Shown: positions 1-6,800 of the stretch, piece after piece
How positions within the stretch are numbered: position 1 is the stretch's first letter
Layout of the letters: each line of letters starts with the position of its first letter
Assembly (NCBI GenBank): GCA_900545035.1
Contig: UQXM01000058.1
Location: forward strand, 1 to 10,529
Length of the DNA stretch: 10,529 nucleotides
Reading direction: 5' to 3'
Origin: an uncultured Fusobacterium sp.
Lineage (GTDB): Bacteria; Fusobacteriota; Fusobacteriia; Fusobacteriales; Fusobacteriaceae
Notes under the pieces: generated by a model
Seen by the model: the letters and a program-made list of their open reading frames with translations, nothing else
Told to the model about the DNA's origin: nothing
Database searches by the model: none
Made by a program: the position numbers and the translations under genes

Positions 1-52
1 TTGTAACAAAAAGTTGGAAAATTTGTAAAAAAATAGGAGAATGAAACCTGTT

Positions 53-844
53 ATGTCTTTTAAACATAAAAAAAAATATGGTCAGAATTTTTTAACTGAT
101 CAGAACAGTGTGCTGAATAAAATAATGGAGGTATCAAATATTGAGCCTCACGAAGAGATTTTGGAAATAGGACCGGGAGAGGGGGCTCTTACTGAACTTC
201 TTCTTGAAAGAGCAGCCAAAGTTACCTGTGTGGAGATTGACACAGATCTTGAAAAAATTCTTAGAAAAAAATTCGGAAATAATGAAAAATTTCATCTTGT
301 AATGGAAGATATACTGAAAGTAAATCTTGATGAAATTCTTTCTCCCAACACAAGAGTTGTTGCAAACATTCCTTACTATATTACATCACCGATTATAAAC
401 AAGCTTATTGAGCATAGAGACAAAATAGATGAAGCTTACTTAATGGTGCAGAAAGAAGTGGGGGAAAGAGTGTGTGCTTCTTCGGGAAAAGAAAGAAGTG
501 TGCTTACTCTTGCAGTTGAATATTACGGAACAGGGGAGTATCTTTTCACAATTCCCAAAGAATTTTTTAATCCTGTGCCAAAAATTGATTCTGGATTTAT
601 ATCCATTAAATTTTATAAAGACAGAAAATATGAAAATCTTATCTCAGAAGAGATTTTCTTTAAATATGTAAAAGCAGCTTTCTCAAACAAGAGAAAAAAT
701 ATTGTTAATAATCTTTCAACTTTGGGAATTTCCAAAGAAATTATAAAAGAAAAACTGGAAATTCTTAATATATCTCAAAACGAGAGAGCGGAAAATTTAA
801 CAATAGAGCAGTTTATACAGTTAGCTGAAATTTTTGAAAAATAA
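53..844 (+). CDS. rsmA: 16S rRNA (adenine1518-N6/adenine1519-N6)-dimethyltransferase RsmA (KsgA)
   Basis: RsmA uses S-adenosylmethionine to dimethylate two adjacent adenines in the 3'-terminal hairpin of 16S rRNA, a late 30S checkpoint in the cytoplasm. Visible signatures, numbered from the upstream ATG at 41, are the N-terminal KKYGQNFL (11-18), SAM motif I EIGPGEGALTELLL (42-55), an acidic residue after strand 2 (VEID, 64-67), MEDIL (88-92) and the catalytic motif IV NIPYYITSPI (109-118; family consensus N-L/I-P-Y). The helical C-terminal domain includes FNPVPKIDSGF. Length, about 263-267 aa, is normal. Start choice is uncertain: AGGAG at 35-39 lies only 1 nt from the ATG at 41 but 13 nt from the ATG at 53. 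The ATG at 53 gives the usual short N-terminus before KKYGQNFL, so I prefer it. The identification is secure; only the start is open. Confidence 0.95.
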   Translation: MSFKHKKKYGQNFLTDQNSVLNKIMEVSNIEPHEEILEIGPGEGALTELLLERAAKVTCVEIDTDLEKILRKKFGNNEKFHLVMEDILKVNLDEILSPNTRVVANIPYYITSPIINKLIEHRDKIDEAYLMVQKEVGERVCASSGKERSVLTLAVEYYGTGEYLFTIPKEFFNPVPKIDSGFISIKFYKDRKYENLISEEIFFKYVKAAFSNKRKNIVNNLSTLGISKEIIKEKLEILNISQNERAENLTIEQFIQLAEIFEK

Positions 845-898
845 AAAATTCCCCGGTCTTTAAAATTTTTGTTATAATTTTAGAGGCTGGGAATTTTT
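844..898 (+). terminator. Imperfect stem-loop after rsmA, possible terminator (both strands)
   Basis: AAAAATTCCC at 844-853 is perfectly complementary to GGGAATTTTT at 889-898. Inside it, CTTTAAAATT (858-867) pairs with AATTTTAGAG (876-885) with one G-U pair; the two stems are separated by a 4x3 internal loop. The hairpin begins at the last base of the rsmA stop codon and ends in a short T-run, so it could terminate on either strand. The T-run is short and the stem is interrupted, so termination may be partial. It shares space with an extended -10 sequence. Confidence 0.45.
870..878 (+). promoter_or_regulatory. Candidate extended -10 promoter for the downstream operon
   Basis: TGTTATAAT is a perfect extended -10 element (TG-N-TATAAT). 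No convincing -35 hexamer lies 16-18 nt upstream, which extended -10 promoters can tolerate. Transcription would begin near 885 and give a leader of about 45 nt before the gene at 931. It sits in the loop region of the stem-loop, between rsmA and the closely packed genes that follow, which suits an internal operon promoter. AT-rich DNA yields chance TATAAT matches, so this is moderate evidence. Confidence 0.4.
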
Positions 899-930
899 AC
901 TAAAAATATATTTTTAAATCGAGGTAATTT

Positions 931-1170
931 ATGCAGAGCTACGAATTTAAAATACAAAGCAGAAAAGAGGATATCGATTTCATAAATAAAATAATTGAAG
1001 CTTATGAAGAGGTGGGAGTTGTGAGAACAACTGATGCTCAAAAAGGACTTATTACAATCATAAGCACAGAAGATTATAAAGATATGGCAAGAGATATAAT
1101 CTTGGATTTGGGAAAAAATTATGTAAAAGCTGAAATTTTAGAGGAAGGACCTTGGAAAGGTATACTTTAA
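931..1170 (+). CDS. Small conserved protein resembling DUF4911
   Basis: This 79-residue soluble protein has no signal peptide or membrane segment. It resembles the DUF4911 family as I remember it (short proteins of Fusobacteria and some Firmicutes); no function is established. The sequence suggests a compact alpha/beta domain: strand YEFKIQ (4-9), helix KEDIDFINKIIEAYEEVG, strand VVRTTD, strand GLITIIS, then helix EDYKDMARDIILDLG and strand KAEIL, a layout like a small ferredoxin-like or ACT-like fold (inference). GAGGT at 921-925, 5 nt before the ATG, is a good ribosome binding site. It is the first gene after the rsmA stem-loop and lies 28 nt before the KH-domain gene, so a role linked to RNA or ribosome maturation is plausible but rests only on position. 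Confidence 0.8.
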   Translation: MQSYEFKIQSRKEDIDFINKIIEAYEEVGVVRTTDAQKGLITIISTEDYKDMARDIILDLGKNYVKAEILEEGPWKGIL

Positions 1171-1198
1171 TTTTCGGGAAAAAAGCGGGAGGAACACA

Positions 1199-1438
1199 AT
1201 GGAAAAATTAGAAAGTCTTTTGAACTATATTTTAAAGGGACTTGTTGAAAAACAAGATGAAGTGAGAATAACTTATGAACTTATCGATGATACTATTATC
1301 TTCAAAGTAAATGTTGCCGAGGGAGAAATGGGAAGAGTAATCGGTAAAAACGGACTTACTGCAAATGCAATAAGAGGAGTTATGCAGGCAGCAGGGGTAA
1401 AAGATAAACTGAATGTAAATGTTGAATTTTTAGACTAG
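1199..1438 (+). CDS. khpA: KhpA (YlqC)-type KH-domain RNA-binding protein
   Basis: This 79-residue protein is a single type-II KH domain. The diagnostic loop is GRVIGKNG (45-52), with the GxxG core GKNG contacting RNA, followed by helix LTANAIRGVMQAAGV and a final strand NVNVEFLD. KhpA proteins bind RNA broadly, can pair with KhpB (EloR/Jag) and affect cell division and small-RNA biology in several Gram-positives; that role is family knowledge and is not shown here. The start is fixed by GGAGG at 1188-1192, 6 nt before the ATG. The position directly before rimM and trmD is the classic one for this family in many bacteria. The stop codon overlaps the rimM ribosome binding site, which implies translational coupling. 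Confidence 0.92.
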   Translation: MEKLESLLNYILKGLVEKQDEVRITYELIDDTIIFKVNVAEGEMGRVIGKNGLTANAIRGVMQAAGVKDKLNVNVEFLD

Positions 1439-1446
1439 GTGATTTT

Positions 1447-1986
1447 ATGGATTTGGTTACAATCGGAAAAATTACGGGAACTCATCATCTGAAAGGAGCA
1501 GTAAAGGCAAATATAAGCCTGAGCGATCCAAGTATTATTGTTGATGAGAGAGTTATGGTTGAAAAACCTAACGGAGAGAAAAAAATTCTTACTGTGAAAA
1601 AACTTTCAAATCTTGTGGCTGATAAAGTGGTCATAGAATTTGAAGAGATTACAAATAAAACAGAGGGAAATCTTCTTGCAGGAGGATTTGTAAAAATTAA
1701 CAGGGATATTCTGGGAATGTCAGAGGACGAATATCTTCTTGAGGACTTATTGGGAATGACAGTTATTACTGTTCAAAATGAAATTATCGGAAAAGTCAGT
1801 GATGTTTTTGATACAGCCGCTCACGATATTATAGTTGTGGAAGATGACACAACAGAAACTCTTATTCCTAACATTGAGCATTTTATAAAAGATATTGATT
1901 TTGATGAAAATAAAATTACAGTTGAGCTTTTGGAGGGAATGAGAGAGGTTAAAGGCTCTAAAGCTGTTAATGATGAAATAGATTAA
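1447..1986 (+). CDS. rimM: Ribosome maturation factor RimM (16S rRNA processing)
   Basis: RimM binds ribosomal protein S19 in the 30S head and helps mature the 3' domain of 16S rRNA. The N-terminal beta-barrel shows the family start IGKITGTHHLKGAVK (6-20). The linker DEYLLEDLLGM (94-104) opens the PRC-barrel domain, which continues with GKVSDV (115-120), LIPNIEHFIKDID (139-151) and LLEGM (161-165; family L-E-G-L/M). At 179 aa the length is typical. The start follows AGGTGA (1437-1442), which overlaps the khpA stop. The rimM stop TAA (1984-1986) overlaps the AAGGAG that serves trmD, so the three genes are probably translated as a coupled set. Confidence 0.95.
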   Translation: MDLVTIGKITGTHHLKGAVKANISLSDPSIIVDERVMVEKPNGEKKILTVKKLSNLVADKVVIEFEEITNKTEGNLLAGGFVKINRDILGMSEDEYLLEDLLGMTVITVQNEIIGKVSDVFDTAAHDIIVVEDDTTETLIPNIEHFIKDIDFDENKITVELLEGMREVKGSKAVNDEID

Positions 1987-1996
1987 GGAGAAAAAT

Positions 1997-2758
1997 TTGA
2001 AAGTAAATATTTTGACTTTGTTTCCTGAACTTTTTGAAGCTTTCAAATCACAAAGCATAATAGGAAGAGCTGTGAAAAATGGGCTTCTTGAAATAAATAT
2101 TATCAATATCAGAGATTTCTGTTTTGACAAACATCAGCAGGCTGATGACACTCCTTTTGGCGGGGAGGGGGGAATGGTTATGAAACCTGAACCTATTTTC
2201 AGGGCATTGGAAAAGTGCGGAGGAAAAGTTATTTATACTTCTCCTCAAGGGATAAGATTTGACCAGAAAGTTGCTCTTGAGCTGAAAGAAGAAGAGGAGA
2301 TAACGATTATAGCCGGACATTACGAAGGAATAGATGAAAGAGTTGTTGAAGAGAAAGTAGATATGGAAATATCAATCGGGGATTTTGTACTTACAGGAGG
2401 AGAACTTCCCTCAATGGTAATGGTTGATGCTGTGGCAAGACTTATTCCCGGAGTTATTACAAAAGCTTCTTATGAAAACGATTCTTTTTTTAACGGACTT
2501 CTTGATTATCCACAGTATACAAGACCTGCTGAATATATGGGATTAAAAGTTCCTGATGTTCTTCTTTCTGGAAATCACAAAAATATAAGAGAGTGGAGAA
2601 TGAAAGAAAGCCTTAAAAGAACTTATCTGAGAAGACCTGATCTTTTGAAAGAAAGAGAATTTTCAAAAGAGGAAGCAAAATTTATGAGAGAAATAAAAGC
2701 AGAACTTGAAAAAGAAAAAGCTGAGGAGAATAAAGAGGAAGAAAAAAATGATATATAG
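1997..2758 (+). CDS. trmD: tRNA (guanine37-N1)-methyltransferase TrmD, TTG start
   Basis: TrmD transfers a methyl group from SAM to N1 of G37 next to the anticodon, preventing +1 frameshifting. It acts as a SPOUT-fold homodimer. Visible features are the N-terminus VNILTLFPELF, TPFGGEGGMVMKPEP (52-66), knot segment GHYEGIDERV (107-116), knot segment ISIGDFVLTGGELP (125-138) and LLDYPQYTRPAEYMGLKVPDVLLSGNH. Arg148 and Asp162 align with the catalytic pair known as Arg154 and Asp169 in the Haemophilus enzyme (alignment from memory). The start is TTG: AAGGAG at 1985-1990 sits 6 nt upstream and MKVNILTLFPELF is the expected N-terminus. The 253-aa protein ends in a Lys/Glu-rich tail (about 229-253), whose last 11 nt overlap the next gene. 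Confidence 0.97.
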   Translation: MKVNILTLFPELFEAFKSQSIIGRAVKNGLLEINIINIRDFCFDKHQQADDTPFGGEGGMVMKPEPIFRALEKCGGKVIYTSPQGIRFDQKVALELKEEEEITIIAGHYEGIDERVVEEKVDMEISIGDFVLTGGELPSMVMVDAVARLIPGVITKASYENDSFFNGLLDYPQYTRPAEYMGLKVPDVLLSGNHKNIREWRMKESLKRTYLRRPDLLKEREFSKEEAKFMREIKAELEKEKAEENKEEEKNDI

Positions 2759-3272
2759 ACTGAACGGTATTGAGCCGAAATTAGATGAAAACTGTTATGT
2801 GGCAGATACAGCTTCTGTTATAGGAAGAGTTTTTGCCGGAAAAAATGTATCTGTGTGGTTTTCTGCTGTGGTGAGAGGTGATGTCTGCAATATTCATATT
2901 GGAGACAGGTCAAATATTCAGGATAATGTAACTGTTCACGGAGATGCAGAAAATGATGTGGTTATCGGAAAAAATGTTACTATAGGTCATAACTGTGTTA
3001 TTCATGGCTGTACAATTGGGGACAATTGTGTAATAGGAATGGGAAGCACAATTTTAAACGGTGCTGTAATTCCTCCAAACTCAATTGTAGGTGCAGGATC
3101 TCTTGTAACTTCAACTTTTAAAAGCGGAGAAGAAGGAGTCCTTATTATAGGCTCTCCTGCAAAAACTGTAAAAAAGCTTAGCGAGAGATACCAGAAAATT
3201 CTGGAAGAAGATGCACAGTATTATGTTGATAAAATAGAAACTTATTCAAAAGAACTGGAGAGGGTGAAATAA
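2748..3272 (+). CDS. Gamma-carbonic-anhydrase-like hexapeptide-repeat protein (YrdA/PaaY type)
   Basis: This 174-aa cytoplasmic protein is a left-handed beta-helix built of hexapeptide repeats (for example VIGKNV, TIGDNC, VIGMGS). Metal ligands of the gamma-class carbonic anhydrase fold are present: His64 (VTVH), His81 and His86 in GHNCVIHGC, with the usual five-residue spacing of the last two. RGD (43-45) and NIQDN (56-60) match conserved residues around that site. Such trimeric proteins bind Zn, Fe or Co. Some hydrate CO2, others are acyl-CoA thioesterases or have no known activity, so the substrate cannot be assigned. I chose the ATG at 2748 because GAGG at 2735-2738 precedes it by 9 nt and the earlier in-frame TTG would add only a low-complexity Lys/Arg run read out of frame from the trmD tail. 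It overlaps trmD by 11 nt and is probably coupled to it. Confidence 0.88.
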   Translation: MIYRLNGIEPKLDENCYVADTASVIGRVFAGKNVSVWFSAVVRGDVCNIHIGDRSNIQDNVTVHGDAENDVVIGKNVTIGHNCVIHGCTIGDNCVIGMGSTILNGAVIPPNSIVGAGSLVTSTFKSGEEGVLIIGSPAKTVKKLSERYQKILEEDAQYYVDKIETYSKELERVK

Positions 3273-3276
3273 TTTT

Positions 3277-3840
3277 ATGAGAGATAAAATATATTTAGGA
3301 TTGGTACATTATCCTGTCTACAATAAAAGAAAAGATATTGTTTGCACATCTGTTACAAATTTTGATATTCATGATATATCAAGAAGCTGTAAAACTTATG
3401 ATGTAAAAGAATACAACCTTATTGTTCCTGTGGAAGCACAAAAACAGCTGACAGAAAGAATCATAGGATACTGGCAGGACGGGACAGGCGGAGAGTATAA
3501 TAAAGACAGAGAATCTGCTTTTACTATCACAAGAGTAAAAAATTCTATCGAGGAATGTATAGCGGATATTGAAGCAAAAGAGGGACAGAAACCTGTTATT
3601 ATAACAACATCAGCACATACTTTTCCTAATTCAATAAGCTACAAAGGTCTTTCAGAAAAAGTTTTTTCTGATGACAAACCTTATCTTTTCCTTTTCGGAA
3701 CAGGATGGGGGCTTATTCAGGAAGTAATGGATATGTCTGATTATATTTTAGAGCCTATAAGAGGAAATACAAAATATAATCATCTTTCTGTAAGAGCTGC
3801 CGTTGCCATTATTTTAGACAGAGTTTTGGGAGAAAATTAA
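3277..3840 (+). CDS. SPOUT-like SAM-dependent RNA methyltransferase (TrmD-associated family)
   Basis: This 187-aa protein resembles the 'SAM-dependent RNA methyltransferase' family (formerly DUF2168, PF09936 as I recall), often encoded next to trmD, as in Thermotoga. It opens with YLGLVHYPVYNKRKDIVCTSVTNFDIHDISRSC, giving the conserved H11-P13-V14-Y15 and TNFDIHD elements. The C-terminal half looks like a SPOUT knot: LFGTGWGLIQEVM (139-151) corresponds to the glycine-rich loop, and IRGNTKYNHLSVRAAVAIILDR (161-182) to the SAM-binding end with the N-x-S-V-x-A-A-A pattern. The target RNA and modified base are unknown to me. AGGGTGA (3261-3267) is its likely ribosome binding site, inside the end of the preceding gene. 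It lies 4 nt after that gene and has a hairpin over its own stop codon. Confidence 0.85.
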   Translation: MRDKIYLGLVHYPVYNKRKDIVCTSVTNFDIHDISRSCKTYDVKEYNLIVPVEAQKQLTERIIGYWQDGTGGEYNKDRESAFTITRVKNSIEECIADIEAKEGQKPVIITTSAHTFPNSISYKGLSEKVFSDDKPYLFLFGTGWGLIQEVMDMSDYILEPIRGNTKYNHLSVRAAVAIILDRVLGEN

Positions 3841-3853
3841 TTTTAATTTTCCC
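3828..3853 (+). other. Stem-loop over the methyltransferase stop codon
   Basis: GGG (3828-3830) pairs with CCC (3851-3853). AAAATTA (3833-3839) pairs with TAATTTT (3844-3850), leaving a two-base AG bulge and a 4-nt loop. The T-rich sequence that follows is interrupted (GGCTCTGTTTCTTGTTTTT), so this is a poor intrinsic terminator. At most it may weaken read-through into polC, or protect an mRNA end. Confidence 0.3.
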
Positions 3854-3896
3854 CGGCTCTGTTTCTTGTTTTTAAGATAATCGGAGGATATGGATA

Positions 3897-6800
3897 ATGG
3901 GAAAAAAAGTTACAATCAAAACAAGACCGGATTTTTTTAAAAATGCAGGGGCTGAAAATCTTAAAGTAAAAGAAATTACTTTCGATGAAAGAGTAAAAAA
4001 ATTGAAGATTGCCTGTACTTTGGGCGGAGCTTGTTATATATGCGAAACTGACAAAGTATGTGATGACCTCCATAAAAAATTTGGGGACAGTTTGAGCATA
4101 GAGTTTGAAATTGAATATGAAAACAGTGAAATAACAAGAAATGACCTGCTGCAGATTACTGAAAAAGTAATAAACGAGCTTAAAAAGAAAAATGCAGTTT
4201 CAAGGTCATTTCTTTATCTATACAGAATAAAAGTTGAAGACAGAAAAATTTTTATTGAGCTGAAAAACGAACTTGCCATAGAAACACTTTATGAATCAAG
4301 AATAAATTTGAAACTTGAAACTCTCTTAAATGAATATGGAATAAGAGGATTTGAAATTCATTTTATTCCGGGAGATTTTTCAAAAGAACTTGAAGCTGTG
4401 GAAAGCAAACTTGATGAAGTAATGATAGATTTGAGCAGAAAAATGGATGAGGAACAGCAGAAAAATGCGGAAAACTCATCACATCAGAATAACAGCAACA
4501 ATTCTCAGCAGGGAAAAACTTACACAGCCGTTTCCAGCAGAAAAACAAAAGATATCAAGGGAACACCTGTCCCTTTGAAAGAATTTGGAGAAATTTATGA
4601 AAATGATGTTTGTGTACTGCAGGGAGAGGTTTTCAACATTGATGTAAAAGAGCTTAAAACAGGAAATACTCTTTATACAATAAGAATAACTGATAATATA
4701 AATTCCGTTACTACAAAAATGTTTGCCAAAGGACAGGAAAAAATCGATGTCAAAGTGGGAGATTTTATAAAAGTAAACGGAAGAAAACAAATTGATAAAT
4801 TTGACGATAATGAAGAAATATTAATGTTAAGCAGTATTAATAAACTTGATTGGGAAAAACCTGTAAAACATGATAGTGCTCCGGAAAAAATGGCAGAACT
4901 TCATACTCACAGCAAAATGAGTGAAATGGTAGGAGTTACAGAAATAAAAGACCTTATTAAAAGAGCAAAGTCATATGGACATACAAGCATGGCTATAACA
5001 GATTATTCTGTTGTGCATACCTTTCCGTTTGCATACAAGGAAACTAAAAAAGATGAAAATTTTAAAGTTATCCTTGGGTGCGAAATGTATATGGTTGATG
5101 ATGAAAAACCAATGGTAAAAAATCCAAAAGATATTTTAATAGAAGATGAAACATATATTGTTTTTGACTTGGAAACTTTTGGTTTAAATTCTCATGAGCA
5201 TCCGATAATTGAAATTGGTGCTATTAAAGTTCAGGGAACAAGGATTGTAGACAGTTTTTCACAGCTGATTAATCCTAAAATGCCGATACCTCAAAAAATT
5301 CAGGAAATTACAAATATAACAAATGCTATGGTTGCGGATATGCCTCCAATTGAAGAAGTTCTTCCAAAATTTATGGAATTTGTGGGAGATGCTACAATGG
5401 TTGCCCATAATGCAAGATTTGACATGAGCTTCATAAGAAGAGATTGCAAAAAAATATTGGGAATAGATTATAATCCGACAGTTATTGATACACTTCAAAT
5501 GGCAAGAGATGTAATGCCTGAACTTAAAGGATACGGATTGGGAAGTCTTACCAAAAAATTGGGAGTTGCTCTTGAAAATCATCACAGAGCTGTGGATGAC
5601 TCACAGGCAACAGCGGGAATGTTTATTATTTTCCTTGAAAAATATTTGGAAAAAGGAATTACAAATCTTAAAGATATAAACGGAGGATTTCCTCTTAATA
5701 TACAAAAACAGGATACATCAAATGTTATTGTGCTTGTAAAAAATCTTACAGGGTTAAAAAATATGTATCAGCTTGTTTCAATAGCTCATAAAGATAACTT
5801 TGGAAACAAAAAGCCGAGAGTAACAAGAAGCGATTTAAAGAGACTGAGAGAAGGGCTTATTATTGGAGTATCAAATACAGTACATTTTATGAATACAAGC
5901 GAACTTGTACTTGATTATCTTGATTACAATTTTAACGAAGTGGAAAAAGCTGTAGAGTTTTACGATTATGTGGAACTTCTGCCAAAATCTGCTTATTCTG
6001 AATTTATTGATAAAGATGGCACAAACAGACTTTCATCAGAAAAAGCTGTGGAAAAAATGAATAAATATTTTTATGATTTATGTAAATCAAAGAATATTTT
6101 GGTTACAGCAAGTTCCGATGTTCATTATCTTGATAAAGAAGAAAAAGATATCAGAAGTATTCTTCTATATGGAAGCGGGAATGTATTCAAAGCAGAGCAG
6201 TATATGACAGACAATGGATTTTATTTCAGAACTACTGACGAAATGCTTGATGAATTCAGCTATCTTGGAGAAAAAGCAGCAAAAGAAATTGTTGTGGAAA
6301 ATACAAATAAAATTTCAGATATGACCGAAAAAGTTCAGCCTATTCCGAGTGGATTTTACCCTCCTCATCTTGATAATGCAGAGGAAACTGTAAGAAGTAT
6401 GACTTATGAAAAAGCATACAGAATATATGGCGACCCTCTCCCTGAAGTTGTCAGTGCAAGACTTGAGAGAGAATTAAATGCAATTATAGGAAACGGTTTC
6501 TCTGTACTTTATCTTTCTGCACAGAAACTTGTTAAAAAATCTTTGGACAATGGATATCTGGTAGGTTCGAGAGGTTCGGTAGGTTCTTCTTTGGTTGCAT
6601 ACATGATGGGAATAACAGAAGTAAATGCTCTTTATCCTCATTATATCTGTGATAATCCTGAATGTAAATACTCAGAGTTTACAGATCAGCCGGGAGCAGG
6701 AGTCGATCTGCCTGAAAAAATTTGTCCGAAATGCGGCAGACCTTTAAGACGGGACGGACATTCAATACCATTTGAAGTTTTTATGGGATTTAACGGAGAT

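Noticed and set aside
1..40. Possible 3' end of an upstream gene (tail CNKKLENL ending at 26-28, or a frame ending in a TGA that overlaps the ATG at 41)
   Set aside because: Two frames close within a few codons of each other and neither can be identified from fewer than 15 codons.
2706..2747. N-terminal extension of the carbonic-anhydrase-like gene from an upstream TTG
   Set aside because: It would add only a Lys/Arg-rich low-complexity run that is the trmD tail read in another frame. The ATG at 2748 has a well-placed ribosome binding site and gives the family's normal N-terminus.
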